64,000 nucleotides of DNA, taken from Kamptonema formosum PCC 6407. GTDB taxonomy: Bacteria > Cyanobacteriota > Cyanobacteriia > Cyanobacteriales > Microcoleaceae. Positions 16,950 to 26,339 of the stretch are shown piece after piece. Every line of letters begins with the position of its first letter. The stretch's first letter is position 1. The notes under the pieces were generated by a model. That model was not told the origin of the DNA and ran no database searches. It saw nothing but the letters and a program-made list of their open reading frames with translations. The translations under genes and the position numbers were made by a program. Location of the stretch: positions 676,692-740,691 of the forward strand of contig NZ_KB235898.1 of the NCBI RefSeq assembly GCF_000332155.1. Direction: 5' to 3'.

Positions 16950-19595
16950 ATGTCTACTATTACTTTTGGTCTATCCCCTGTTCTAGCCGAGTCTGGGATA
17001 TCTTATGGTATTGGCGGCGATCGCGATCGCCCTCCAGCGAGGGAAAGATGGATCGAAGTGCTAGTTGATTTGCCCTTCGAGGTATCAGAAAACAACTCAG
17101 AAGAGCAAAAGGAAGATAAACTTTACACCTATCGACTCCCTCCAGATTTGGATGTGGAGCCGGGAGATATTTTAAGTGTACCCTTTGGCTATCAGCATTT
17201 GAGAGCGATCGCGATTCGTGACCTCTACGAACTCCCCTCTAATTTACCACCAAATCGGGTTAAAAATGTTGAAGATATAGTTAGCAAGGGATTTTTATCG
17301 CCTACTTATCGAGAATTGCTAAATCGAGTTGCTACTTATTATTGCACAGATTTGATTCATGTCATTCGCGCATCATTGCCCCCTGGATTGCTAAGGCGAT
17401 CGCAGCGTCGCATCCGTTTACTTCCCGACGTTATACCCAGCGATGTCGAAATTTTCCTCAATCCACCCGCCCTTCAAGTTTTACAATTGCTGCAATCTTC
17501 CAAATCTGATGATTATTCTTACTCTTGGGATTATATCGATAAGCAAATTAAAGGAGCAAGCCGAGGAGTCAAAGATTTATTGCAAAGAAACTGGGCAATT
17601 AGTTATCTAGAACCCCCGAAAACGCCAAAACCGAAACTGAAACAAGCAGTAACCTTGATTGGCAATTATTTGTCAGTTGAATTGAGCGAACGGCAGCAAG
17701 AAGTATTGCAAATACTCTGGAATCAAGGCGGTGAAATGTGGCTAACTGATTTTCTCAATATTTGCAACACAACTCGCCAGACCCTCAAAAGATTAGAGCA
17801 AAATAGTTGTATCTTAATAGAAGAAAAAGAAAAATTACGATTAAATCAAGGCATAGAAAAAACCCCAGATGTACCTAAAGCTTTAACACCCTACCAAATA
17901 GAAGCATTAGCAGTCATTAATAATCTATCTGGCTTTAACCAAGTGCTGCTACACGGTGTCACAGGTTCCGGCAAAACTGAAGTTTATTTACAAGCGATTG
18001 CCCCCATTTTAGAAAGCGGTCAATCCGTCCTAGTTTTAGTCCCAGAAATCGGTTTAACACCCCAACTAACTGATAGATTCCGTGCCAGATTTGGCGACCA
18101 AGTTTGCGTTTATCACAGCGCTCTTTCCGAAGGCGAACGCTTCGATACTTGGCGTTATATGACCCAAGGAATCCCTCAAATTGTTATCGGTACTCGTTCA
18201 GCTATCTTTGCTCCCTTACCTCACCTTGGTCTAATTATTTTAGATGAAGAACACGACAGTAGTTTCAAACAAAACGAACGCGAACCCCTCTATCACGCTC
18301 GTACAGTTGCTAAATGGCGTGCCGAATTAGAAGATTGTCCCTTAATCTTAGGTTCCGCTACCCCTTCCCTAGAAACATGGGTAGAAACGCGGAGGCAAAA
18401 AAGTTCTATAAAAGACTATTTATCATCGCTTTCAAATCAAGAAAATCCCCAATTACCCATTACCAATTACCCATTACCAATTACCGATCGCCAATTACCA
18501 ATTACCCATTACCTCTCACTCCCAGAGCGTATTTACTCCCGCCCCATGCCGCCAATTGAAATAGCCGATATGCGGCAAGAATTGCGGATTGGCAATCGGT
18601 CAATTTTTAGCTTGCCACTTCAAAATGCTTTGCAAGAATTGCAAGAAAATCAACAGCAAGGCATCCTATTTATTCATAGGAGAGGACACAGCACTTTTGT
18701 CTCCTGCCGCAGTTGTGGCTATGTAATGGAATGTCCTCATTGCGATGTTTCTCTATCTTATCATAACGTCCGCGAAGGGGCAGCACAAATATTGCGATGT
18801 CACTACTGTAACCATAGTGAAATACAACCTCGAAACTGTCCAGAATGTGGTTCTCCCTACTTCAAAAACTTTGGTAGTGGCACTCAGCGAGTCGAGCAAG
18901 AATTAACTAGATTATTTCCAGAATTGCGCGTTATTCGCTTTGACAGCGATACTACCAAAACTAAAGATGCTCACCGCATACTGTTAACAAAATTTGCCAA
19001 TGGAGAAGCCGAAATTTTACTAGGTACTCAAATGCTTACTAAAGGATTAGATTTAGCTCAAGTCACCTTAGTAGGAGTTGTCTCTGCTGACGGATTGCTA
19101 CATTTCTCAGATTATCGAGCCAATGAAAGAGCCTTTCAAATTCTAACTCAAGTGGCAGGACGTGCGGGACGAGGCGACGATCCCGGACGGGTAATTATCC
19201 AGACTTATACCCCCGAACATCCGGTAATTCAAGCAGTACGTCGTCACGAATCAGAGTCATTTTTAGAGGCAGAATTGCAAGAGCGATCGCAGTTAAATTA
19301 TCCTCCTAGTGGACGGTTGATTTTATTGCGATTAAGTGGGTATAATGGAGCTGAAGTTGAGCAAACTGCTATTAACTTAGCCTTATTCCTGAGTTCGAGA
19401 GAGCAGGAAAATATCTATGAATTGTTAGGGCCTGCGCCTGCGCCGATTATGCGAGTAGCCAATCGTTATCGTTGGCATATTTTGCTCAAGTTGCCAGTGA
19501 ATGCCTCAATAGAATTACCATTAGCGAGGTTGCGCGATCGCACTCCTCGTTCTGTGAGTTTAACAATTGATGTTGACCCTCTGAATTTAGGGTAA
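16950..19595 (+). CDS. priA: Primosomal replication restart helicase PriA
   Basis: An 881-residue DNA helicase that reloads the replisome at stalled forks. An N-terminal 3'-end-binding domain is followed by superfamily 2 helicase motifs: Walker A GVTGSGKT (about 338), Walker B DEEH (about 432) and GSATPSLE (about 467). The zinc-binding cysteines follow in CRSCGYVMECPHC and CHYCNHSEIQPRNCPECG. Between motif III and the zinc region lies an in-frame insertion made of heptamer DNA repeats (see 18449-18513), giving NYPLPITDRQLPITHY-like sequence. Cyanobacterial PriA is usually about 800-850 residues, so the insertion adds length in a surface-loop position. Divergent from the sigma gene. Confidence 0.96.
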   Translation: MSTITFGLSPVLAESGISYGIGGDRDRPPARERWIEVLVDLPFEVSENNSEEQKEDKLYTYRLPPDLDVEPGDILSVPFGYQHLRAIAIRDLYELPSNLPPNRVKNVEDIVSKGFLSPTYRELLNRVATYYCTDLIHVIRASLPPGLLRRSQRRIRLLPDVIPSDVEIFLNPPALQVLQLLQSSKSDDYSYSWDYIDKQIKGASRGVKDLLQRNWAISYLEPPKTPKPKLKQAVTLIGNYLSVELSERQQEVLQILWNQGGEMWLTDFLNICNTTRQTLKRLEQNSCILIEEKEKLRLNQGIEKTPDVPKALTPYQIEALAVINNLSGFNQVLLHGVTGSGKTEVYLQAIAPILESGQSVLVLVPEIGLTPQLTDRFRARFGDQVCVYHSALSEGERFDTWRYMTQGIPQIVIGTRSAIFAPLPHLGLIILDEEHDSSFKQNEREPLYHARTVAKWRAELEDCPLILGSATPSLETWVETRRQKSSIKDYLSSLSNQENPQLPITNYPLPITDRQLPITHYLSLPERIYSRPMPPIEIADMRQELRIGNRSIFSLPLQNALQELQENQQQGILFIHRRGHSTFVSCRSCGYVMECPHCDVSLSYHNVREGAAQILRCHYCNHSEIQPRNCPECGSPYFKNFGSGTQRVEQELTRLFPELRVIRFDSDTTKTKDAHRILLTKFANGEAEILLGTQMLTKGLDLAQVTLVGVVSADGLLHFSDYRANERAFQILTQVAGRAGRGDDPGRVIIQTYTPEHPVIQAVRRHESESFLEAELQERSQLNYPPSGRLILLRLSGYNGAEVEQTAINLALFLSSREQENIYELLGPAPAPIMRVANRYRWHILLKLPVNASIELPLARLRDRTPRSVSLTIDVDPLNLG
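18449..18513. repeat. Heptamer array inside priA
   Basis: The units attacca/attaccc are repeated about nine times with one cgatcgc interruption. The array is translated in frame as alternating LPIT/NYP/HY residues. The 7-bp period means the reading phase shifts by one base per unit, so three units (21 bp) encode one 7-residue period. The gene stays open on both sides. Confidence 0.85.
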
Positions 19596-19681
19596 TGGTT
19601 GCAGTCTGTTGGGATTGCTTTGTGGCGATCGCAGTTTTCTAGGAAGCATCCCATTTTTGACAGGACTTACGCTCAGGGCTC

Positions 19682-19754
19682 CAGAAACCGGGTTTTTGAG
19701 AGCATCTGTGGTGAAAATGAAGTATTTTTGTCAAAAAACCCGGTTTCTTTGGTT
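19682..19754. repeat. Inverted repeat cagaaaccgggtttt
   Basis: Arms cagaaaccgggttttt and aaaaaacccggtttctttgg lie about 40 bp apart. A second full copy is at 26192-26264 and a partial one near 8873-8893, so this is a dispersed intergenic element. Confidence 0.75.
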
Positions 19755-19828
19755 GGGTGTCAAAGTCATGTATTTGTAGGGTGAGCGATCGCCCCATTGG
19801 TGCCAACTTAAGGTCAAAACCTGACTCC

Positions 19829-20160
<332 letters not shown>

Positions 20161-20162
20161 TA

Positions 20163-20795
20163 TTACGGACTGGGTAAAGGCGTAGGCTGAACTGGAGCCG
20201 TTACAGGAGGTACAGCATTTGGTTCAAACTGGCCAATTTGGTATCTTGCGTCAATGCAGGTGGCCAATAACTGTTCTGTGGGAAACTTGAGCTCGCTACT
20301 CAAGCCAACTACACATTGAGAAAAGCGCTCTGGCAATAAGCTACGACGACAATGATCGAGGACTGAGACAACGGGGGCTCCTTGAGCTTTTGAGTTGATA
20401 TCTACCACGCAAGTTGCAAGTTCCTTGGGACGACGCACCCGCCTACAGTTAAATAGTGCATCCATTGCCGCCACTTTGGTTTTGGTATTAATTTGAGAAA
20501 CGCACATAGAGACATCTCTAGGATGGAGTGCGGCGGCACAAGCGGCGGCTGCTGCTTCCGGGACAACTCCGACGGCAACCATCTCTTGAGCGCAGATGCG
20601 GTAGGAATTTTTATTCCGATTCAAAAATCCCCAATTAATACTGAGCGCTTCGGCTGGTGACATTGGCAAAGCTGCACTCAATAAGCTGGCAGCCGCTAGC
20701 GTCGTTGCTCCCACACAGGCCCAGCGCGGGGCTTTTCGGGGTTCTATGCTAGTGAAGATTTTGCTCGAAAAGCTGGAAAGTTTAGAATATGGCAT
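20163..20795 (-). CDS. Exported Cys-rich repeat protein
   Basis: A 210-residue protein of unknown function. A signal peptide is clear: basic N-terminus, hydrophobic ACVGATTLAAASLLSAALPM, and cleavage near AEALS (about residue 51). The mature part has four imperfect repeats of about 37 residues, each with paired cysteines (C-A-x-x-L ... C; MCVSQINTK, CVVDINSKAQ, CVVGLSSELK), which probably form disulfides outside the cytoplasm. The tail is Pro rich. The pattern looks conserved and structural; I do not know a named family for it. Confidence 0.6.
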   Translation of the reverse strand: MPYSKLSSFSSKIFTSIEPRKAPRWACVGATTLAAASLLSAALPMSPAEALSINWGFLNRNKNSYRICAQEMVAVGVVPEAAAAACAAALHPRDVSMCVSQINTKTKVAAMDALFNCRRVRRPKELATCVVDINSKAQGAPVVSVLDHCRRSLLPERFSQCVVGLSSELKFPTEQLLATCIDARYQIGQFEPNAVPPVTAPVQPTPLPSP

Positions 20796-20957
20796 GGCAG
20801 ATAGAGTTTATTGTTTGCAGAGGTAGATAAAATTCGGCTCACACCAAGATTATAGGAAATCGGTTGAAAACCCCGTGACTTTAATACGTAACGCCGCCCA
20901 ACTCCAGTTGATTTTTCATAATCAGAATTGCTGTGATGGCAGAGAAGTTGGAACTGG

Positions 20958-21341
20958 TTAGGACTCTGGGGTGGACGATGGAAGTGGACAGACTTCCATA
21001 GCTTGAATCAAGCCGCGATCGAAGGTGAATCGATGACCTACGCGCTCATCGACAAGAACTGCTCCCGCCAAGTCACGCACGACCTGATGCACATCGACCA
21101 AAATGTGCCCGCTCTCCTCCGAGTAAAAGGAAACCGGCTCGACGTGCGGATCGATCTCGCTCCATTGCTCCGTCCAGTAAGCGCGAACTTCTTCAGGCCC
21201 ACGAACAAAACCGCCTTTGAACGCTTTGGGCCAAGCCACGTCGGGAGTCATGAGGGCAAGGGCAGCGTCAATGTCTCGCGCGTTGAAGGCTGCGTAAGCT
21301 GCATGGAGTAGTTCGATTAGGAGTGCAGGTCGATCTGACAT
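20958..21341 (-). CDS. SnoaL/NTF2-like protein
   Basis: A 127-residue protein with the cone-shaped alpha+beta NTF2-like fold: N-terminal helices (LLHAAYAAFNARDIDAALAL), MTPDVAWP, GPEEVRAYWTEQW and a strand-rich C-terminus (GHRFTFDRGLIQAMEV). Family members are polyketide cyclases, small-molecule isomerases or ligand-binding proteins; no substrate can be inferred. Its G+C content looks higher than its neighbours and there are few A/T-rich codons, which could mean transfer from another lineage. Confidence 0.8.
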   Translation of the reverse strand: MSDRPALLIELLHAAYAAFNARDIDAALALMTPDVAWPKAFKGGFVRGPEEVRAYWTEQWSEIDPHVEPVSFYSEESGHILVDVHQVVRDLAGAVLVDERVGHRFTFDRGLIQAMEVCPLPSSTPES

Positions 21342-21384
21342 AAGTTGTATAGTGTAAGGGTTTCAAACTGAGAATTGCTGCTGG

Positions 21385-21512
21385 TATAGCAGTTGCCAAG
21401 GCAGTTAAGACATTCTAAATTTAAAACCCTGATTCTAAACCCTTCTTCCGTCTTCCCTAGCCCCTAGCCCCTAGCCCCTAGCCCCTCTTAAACCGCCTTG
21501 GCGGTTGCTATA
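21385..21512. repeat. MITE-like element with heptamer array
   Basis: The left end tatagcagttgccaaggcag and the right end ccgccttggcggttgctata are imperfect inverted repeats. Inside are four units of agcccct/ctagccc (about 21459-21486). Complete or partial relatives are at 44243-44390, 37441-37562 and 20097-20160. It lies in the leader region of rpsD. Confidence 0.7.
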
Positions 21513-21597
21513 AAAATAGATAGTTGAGTTTTGTGCAAAAATATTCTACAATAGAGAGTCTTTGCAAAATTTCATAAAGATATAGAGAGGAAGTTAA

Positions 21598-22206
21598 ATG
21601 TCTCGATATCGAGGCCCTCGCCTCAGAATAGTCCGCCGCTTGGGAGATTTGCCAGGGCTGACTCGTAAGTCACCTAGACGGGCTTACCCTCCTGGCCAAC
21701 ACGGCCAAAACCGCAAAAAGCGCTCAGAGTATGCGGTACGTCTGGAAGAAAAGCAAAAGCTCCGTTTCAATTATGGGATTTCGGAGCGCCAACTTCTGCG
21801 CTACGTGCGGAAAGCACGTCGAGTAACTGGTTCTACGGGCCAAGTGCTGCTGCAAATGCTGGAAATGCGCTTGGATAATACAGTTTTCCGCATGGGTATG
21901 GCTCCGACTATTCCTGCTGCACGGCAACTGGTGAATCACGGCCATGTGACTGTTAACGATCGCACGGTGGACATCGCTAGTTTTCAGTGCAAGCCGGGAG
22001 ATGTGGTTGCTGTCAAAAATACGGAGCGATCGCGCCTACTGGTAGAGGCTAATCTCAAGTATCCAGGTTTGGCTCACTTGCCTAGCCACCTTGAGTTTGA
22101 CAAGCAAAAACTTGTTGGCAAGGTCAATGGTACTGTGGAACGCGAGTGGATCGCTCTCCAAGTTAATGAGCTGCTGGTGGTTGAATACTATTCTCGCCAA
22201 GCTTAA
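21598..22206 (+). CDS. rpsD: 30S ribosomal protein S4
   Basis: A 202-residue primary 16S-binding ribosomal protein that starts assembly of the 30S body. The sequence is a full S4: N-terminal [20 protein letters not shown], the domain [14 protein letters not shown], and the S4 RNA-binding fold [18 protein letters not shown], then [15 protein letters not shown]. It lacks the N-terminal zinc cysteines, as usual in cyanobacteria. The ATG at 21598 is preceded by gagaggaagtta. It stands alone in the window, not in a ribosomal operon, which is usual for cyanobacterial rpsD. Confidence 0.98.
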   Translation: MSRYRGPRLRIVRRLGDLPGLTRKSPRRAYPPGQHGQNRKKRSEYAVRLEEKQKLRFNYGISERQLLRYVRKARRVTGSTGQVLLQMLEMRLDNTVFRMGMAPTIPAARQLVNHGHVTVNDRTVDIASFQCKPGDVVAVKNTERSRLLVEANLKYPGLAHLPSHLEFDKQKLVGKVNGTVEREWIALQVNELLVVEYYSRQA

Positions 22207-22208
22207 CG

Positions 22209-22313
22209 ATTTTGGATTTTGGATTTTGGATTTTCGATTGGGTTTGACTGGGAGTTGGAAGTTTTTCTATCCCGCTAGCAGTCTAAAAATCTAAAATCTA
22301 AAATCTAAAATTG
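22209..22313. terminator. Heptamer hairpin between rpsD and moaA
   Basis: gattttggattttggatttt (from 22208) on the left and aaaatctaaaatctaaaatc (about 22286-22310) on the right are heptamer arrays that pair as RNA with G-U wobbles over more than 20 bp. It lies exactly between two convergent genes, so a bidirectional terminator role is plausible, though no standard T-run defines it. Confidence 0.5.
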
Positions 22314-22315
22314 CT

Positions 22316-23302
22316 TTACCCTCCAATTTGTGACATCGTTCTGGTATAAGCGCCCGTTGCGCCAGAGTTCCGCTCTTTGAAGTTGATCTCTGGCTTGAGG
22401 GCTAGTAATTCGCTAAGGCGATCGCGCAGTTCAAGAGTTGAAACACCTTCTCGTAGCGCTGTTTTCAGGTCAATTTGACCGCTTTCATTGAGCAAACATG
22501 GTCGAATCCAGCCGTCGGCGGAAAGCCGCATTCGGTTGCAGCGATCGCAAAAACATTCTGACATTTGACTGATGAATCCTAATGTCCCTTTCGCGCCGGG
22601 AATTTGAAATACATCAGCGGGCCCATTACCACAAACTTGCGATTCTGTCAAGCCCCAACGATCGCGAATTTGCTGCCGTAATTCGGCTGAGGGTATCCAA
22701 CCGCGATCGCCAAATAACTGATTATTGCCGATGGGCATAAACTCAATAAACCGGACGTGCCAGTGGCGATCGATACTTAAAGCAGCTAAGTCGAGCACTT
22801 CACCATCATTCACCCCCGGCATTACTACCACATTCAATTTCAGCGGGTCAAATCCTACCTGATAGGCGGTTTGAATCCCTTCCCAAACTTGCAGCCAGCG
22901 GCTACGTCCCCGACTGCCAACAATTTTGTCAAAAGTCTCAGGTTCCAAGGAATCCAAGCTGATGTTAATCCGCCGCAAGCCAGCATCGTAAAGGGGTTGG
23001 GCTTTTTGGGAGAGTAAAAACCCATTGGTGGTCATCGAGAGGTCTTTAGTTTCCGGCTGACTGGCGATCGCCCTTACTAATTCCACCGCCCCTGGATGCA
23101 GCAGGGGTTCGCCCCCAGTTAAGCGAAAGCGGGTAAACCCTACGGGAATAAAAACCTCTCGCAGCAGAGTCAGCAATTCCTGGTGAGTCAGCAATTCTTG
23201 CTGCAAAATATAGTCAATCTCTGCGCTGTCAGGCATACAGTATTGACACCGAAAGTTGCAGCGATCGATCAGACTTATGCGGAGATAATCTACCTGGTTC
23301 AT
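22316..23302 (-). CDS. moaA: GTP 3',8-cyclase MoaA
   Basis: A 328-residue radical SAM enzyme that starts molybdenum cofactor synthesis by cyclising GTP. The N-terminal cluster cysteines C15, C19 and C22 are in [18 protein letters not shown] follows. The second, C-terminal cluster is in [20 protein letters not shown] (about 256-275). The protein ends with the catalytic Gly-Gly tail (SQIGG). All key parts are present. Start ATG is at 23302. No other mo genes are next to it. Confidence 0.97.
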   Translation of the reverse strand: MNQVDYLRISLIDRCNFRCQYCMPDSAEIDYILQQELLTHQELLTLLREVFIPVGFTRFRLTGGEPLLHPGAVELVRAIASQPETKDLSMTTNGFLLSQKAQPLYDAGLRRINISLDSLEPETFDKIVGSRGRSRWLQVWEGIQTAYQVGFDPLKLNVVVMPGVNDGEVLDLAALSIDRHWHVRFIEFMPIGNNQLFGDRGWIPSAELRQQIRDRWGLTESQVCGNGPADVFQIPGAKGTLGFISQMSECFCDRCNRMRLSADGWIRPCLLNESGQIDLKTALREGVSTLELRDRLSELLALKPEINFKERNSGATGAYTRTMSQIGG

Positions 23303-23510
23303 ATCGTCGGCTTCATAATTCTTAAATTATGACCGATCTGTGAGTTTTAGTGGGGGCAAGAGCTCGCAGCTACAGAGTCGCGGGTAAAGCTGCTTGGTAA
23401 CAAAAAATAATTTCTAGTTTAAGTTCAGGTTGATTGACAAAATTATCCTAGTTAGCTATCTTGAGGTTAGTGAACCTATATTATTTTGCAAAAAAACACC
23501 TGAAAATGCA

Positions 23511-24863
23511 ATGTTGATAGAATTTAGAGTCGCTAACTACAGGTCAATAGGTGAAGAACAAGTGTTAAGCCTGGTTCCTGCCTCAAACCAAAAGGAGCAT
23601 TCTGAAAATATAATTCAGAAAGGAAAGCATAAGGCTTTAAATGCTGTGGCTATATATGGTGCTAACGCTAGTGGAAAGTCTAACCTGTTGAAAGCAATGA
23701 GTATGCTAGGAAAATTAATTAATTTTTCTGCACGCTTCTCTTCGACAACAAAGTTACCATACGACCCTTTTTTACTCAGAGAAGATTGGATTAATAAACC
23801 TACTTTTTTGGAAATTGTTTTTTTAATTGCAGAAGATAGATACAGATATGGGGTAGCGTTTAACCAAAATGAAATAGTCTCAGAATGGTTATTTAGAAAA
23901 TCTATAGGAAGGGAAGTCAACTTATTTCAAAGAAGTAAAGATATTATTGATGTTTCTTCTGGTTTCAAAGGTTCTTCAAAGACTATTGATGCTGCCATAG
24001 AAGCAACAAGAGACAACGCTTTATTCTTATCTACTTGCGATATGTTAAATATTGAAGAAGCAAAAAATATTCTTCATTGGTTCGAGAAATATATAATTAT
24101 CGACGGATTAAAGACAGAGCATCAGGCAATTACAACTATTAGTCTCTGGGACGATCAAAAATATCGTCAAAAGATTCAGGAATATTTTACTAGCCTGAAT
24201 TTTGGAATTGTTGATTTAGAAGTTGCAGACCAAGATTTTGATCCATTAGCATTGCCAGAACAAATACCAGATGAATTTAAGAATTTTTTGATTAATGAAC
24301 TCACAGGATCAAAAAAATACACTTTCTCTTCAAAACACCGTGTTTATGACAGTCAATGCGAAGAAACTGGAAAATTCCAAACTTGGGAATTGAATAAAAA
24401 TGAATCTCCAGGTACTCAAAAAGCCTTTCATTTAAGTGGCCCTGTATTATCAGTTTTAATGAATGGAGGCGTATTAATAATTGATGAAATTGAAGGGAAA
24501 TTGCACCCGATAATGACGCTTCATACTATCAATATGTTTTTAAATAAGCAGACTAATCCTAATAATGCCCAATTGATTTTTGCTACCCATGATACTAATT
24601 TATTATCCTATGCTAATTTGAGAAGAGATCAGATATATTTCACCGAGAAAAATCACTGGGAATCAACGGAATTTTATTCTTTATCTGATTTTATATATAG
24701 GGGAAAAAAGAACACAATATCTAAGAAAGAAAGACCTGATACAGATAAAGAAAAAAGATATTTTGAAGGTAGATATGGCGCAATTCCAGTTTTAGGTAAT
24801 TTTAATCCAGTTCAATTAAAAAGCAATGGCAAGGAAAGGCAAGTTAAAACCAAAGACAACTAG
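23511..24863 (+). CDS. AAA ATPase of an RloAB/AbiL-type defence pair
   Basis: A 450-residue SMC/OLD-like ATPase. It has MLIEFRVANYRSIGEEQVLS at the N-terminus, Walker A GANASGKS (50-57), a Walker B GGVLIIDEIEG near 320 and an H-loop ATHDTNLL near 360; the fold is interrupted by a large helical insertion (about 130-260). These enzymes act with a TOPRIM/nuclease partner in phage defence. I chose the ATG at 23511 because the family motif begins there; the frame opens further upstream at 23430. It overlaps the next gene by 38 bp, a tight translational link. The A+T-rich codons differ from neighbouring core genes and suggest transfer. Confidence 0.85.
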   Translation: MLIEFRVANYRSIGEEQVLSLVPASNQKEHSENIIQKGKHKALNAVAIYGANASGKSNLLKAMSMLGKLINFSARFSSTTKLPYDPFLLREDWINKPTFLEIVFLIAEDRYRYGVAFNQNEIVSEWLFRKSIGREVNLFQRSKDIIDVSSGFKGSSKTIDAAIEATRDNALFLSTCDMLNIEEAKNILHWFEKYIIIDGLKTEHQAITTISLWDDQKYRQKIQEYFTSLNFGIVDLEVADQDFDPLALPEQIPDEFKNFLINELTGSKKYTFSSKHRVYDSQCEETGKFQTWELNKNESPGTQKAFHLSGPVLSVLMNGGVLIIDEIEGKLHPIMTLHTINMFLNKQTNPNNAQLIFATHDTNLLSYANLRRDQIYFTEKNHWESTEFYSLSDFIYRGKKNTISKKERPDTDKEKRYFEGRYGAIPVLGNFNPVQLKSNGKERQVKTKDN

Positions 24864-25539
24864 AGAAAAAATTGAACGTCCAAAAAGACTGAGGCGCTAC
24901 GAATACTTTTTTTTAATTGTTTGTGAGGATGAAAAAACTGAGCCAGAATATTTTCAACAATTTGTCGCTCTGTTTCCTGATGACACATTGTATCTAAGAC
25001 CGGTAGGTACAGGGTTATCACCGTTAGGTGTTGTCAATAAAGCTATTATTGAAAAAGCTAAATTACAAGAAGAATCTAAAAAAGAGTTTGGTAAAGATGA
25101 TGCTGTTTGGGTTGTTTTTGATAAAGATGATGCCCACCAAAATGATACTACAAGACAGAATTTTGAGCGAGCATTTGAAATAGCAAAAACAAATAAATTT
25201 GAAATCGCATATAGCAATGAAGCTTTTGAGCTTTGGTTTTTACTACACCTAGAAGAAGTGCCTTCACATCCTCCTATTCCTAGATCGGATATTTACACTC
25301 GTCTAGAAAAACTTATAAGGAAAAATCCCAATGAGTCTAGTTTCGTATACGATCATGGTGATACAGAGATAGTCCTAAAAATTAACCAATTTGGTAATGA
25401 ATCAAACGCAATTGAACGGGCTGAAATTCTTTTACAGGCACAAAACGGAGTTCCACCAATACAAGCTAATCCCAGTACAAAAGTCCATTTACTTGTAAAA
25501 GCCCTAAGAGAGTGGATTAAGTATTATAGCTCTTCTTAG
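24826..25539 (+). CDS. rloB: RloB-family TOPRIM-like partner
   Basis: A 237-residue RloB protein. A basic N-terminus (MARKGKLKPKTTREKIERPK) precedes the acidic motif VCEDEKTEPEYF (E34) and VWVVFDKDDAH (D99, D101, D102), which fit the E...DxD metal site of a TOPRIM-like nuclease. YSNEAFELWFLLHLE is a further family signature. It starts within the end of the ATPase gene. In known AbiL/RloAB systems the pair aborts phage infection; here the function is inferred from family and layout only. Confidence 0.88.
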   Translation: MARKGKLKPKTTREKIERPKRLRRYEYFFLIVCEDEKTEPEYFQQFVALFPDDTLYLRPVGTGLSPLGVVNKAIIEKAKLQEESKKEFGKDDAVWVVFDKDDAHQNDTTRQNFERAFEIAKTNKFEIAYSNEAFELWFLLHLEEVPSHPPIPRSDIYTRLEKLIRKNPNESSFVYDHGDTEIVLKINQFGNESNAIERAEILLQAQNGVPPIQANPSTKVHLLVKALREWIKYYSSS

Positions 25540-25597
25540 GAAGATAAGCTTAAGTAAGTTATTGAAAAGTAAGTTTTTGAAACAAATCGGCAATTAT

Positions 25598-25801
25598 TTA
25601 TGATTCTCCTATTTTTTCTTGCACTCGCCGATATTTACCATCTAAACGTTCCTGTCGCTGACGGCGGTTATCAGCTTCTAACATTGCGAGAATTTCATCT
25701 AATTTTAAATTGACAATATCAAGCTGGTGACAAGCTTCTTTTATCCTAGCAACATTTCGCTGTCTTGTCTCTAAATCGGGTATTCTTGGCTGTTGATTCA
25801 T
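25598..25801 (-). CDS. Small hypothetical protein
   Basis: A 67-residue basic, helical protein, starting MNQQPRIPDLETRQRNVARI, with a likely coiled coil over residues 10-45. Start ATG 25801 overlaps the stop of the preceding gene by 4 bp (25798-25801) and has aaaaggag 12 nt before it. Not recognised. It is coupled to the 114-residue gene upstream, so the two may form one unit. Confidence 0.6.
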   Translation of the reverse strand: MNQQPRIPDLETRQRNVARIKEACHQLDIVNLKLDEILAMLEADNRRQRQERLDGKYRRVQEKIGES

Positions 25802-26142
25802 GGCAGATTCCAACTCCTTTTAATTTCTTGAATACTAGCTTTTGAGCCATCGGCTGCTGCTTCTGTCTCTGCGATCGTCCGATACAAAAATTTTAGCATA
25901 TCGGCTGTCGCTGCTGGTTGAGATTCTGCTACCTGTTGCAATATTCTGTGCAAACGGTTGTATGGAATTCTAAGGCGTTCCTTGATATTATCAATTGCTT
26001 CTAACTCAGGCATTGTTTCTTCTGTCTCGCCAAATTGCTGCAAGAGGGTATATTCTGCTGCTGTTGCTGTATCGAGAAGTGCGACTAATCGCTGTTGTAA
26101 TCTGAAAATAGTGCTGATAGTTTCATCTGGTAATTTTGCCAT
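25798..26142 (-). CDS. Small hypothetical helical protein
   Basis: A 114-residue acidic, all-helical protein (MAKLPDETISTIFRLQQRLV ... LHRILQQVAESQP). Not recognised. It overlaps the next gene by 4 bp. An acidic/basic pair of small coupled genes beside a defence pair resembles a toxin-antitoxin layout, but no toxin motif is visible. Start ATG at 26142 has no convincing ribosome binding site. Confidence 0.55.
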   Translation of the reverse strand: MAKLPDETISTIFRLQQRLVALLDTATAAEYTLLQQFGETEETMPELEAIDNIKERLRIPYNRLHRILQQVAESQPAATADMLKFLYRTIAETEAAADGSKASIQEIKRSWNLP

Positions 26143-26191
26143 GAAGCTTGAATTTGGAGGATGACAAATTATTAGTATATCGCATCAAGGC

Positions 26192-26264
26192 CCAGAAACC
26201 GGGTTTTTACGAAAATACTTCGTTTTTACCCGCAGATTCGGCAAAAAACCCGGTTTCTTTGGTT
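26192..26264. repeat. Inverted repeat cagaaaccgggtttt, second copy
   Basis: The arms cagaaaccgggtttttacg and caaaaaacccggtttctttg match the copy at 19682-19754. It is intergenic. Confidence 0.75.
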
Positions 26265-26339
26265 CAGCGAGTAAGTTCTGAGAATATTCATATTGAAGCT
26301 AATCACTTTATCTGATATTATCTTCTCTTAAGTAAGATA

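Noticed and set aside
23511-25539. Retron with ATPase effector
   Set aside because: No reverse transcriptase gene and no msr/msd-like inverted repeat next to the pair.
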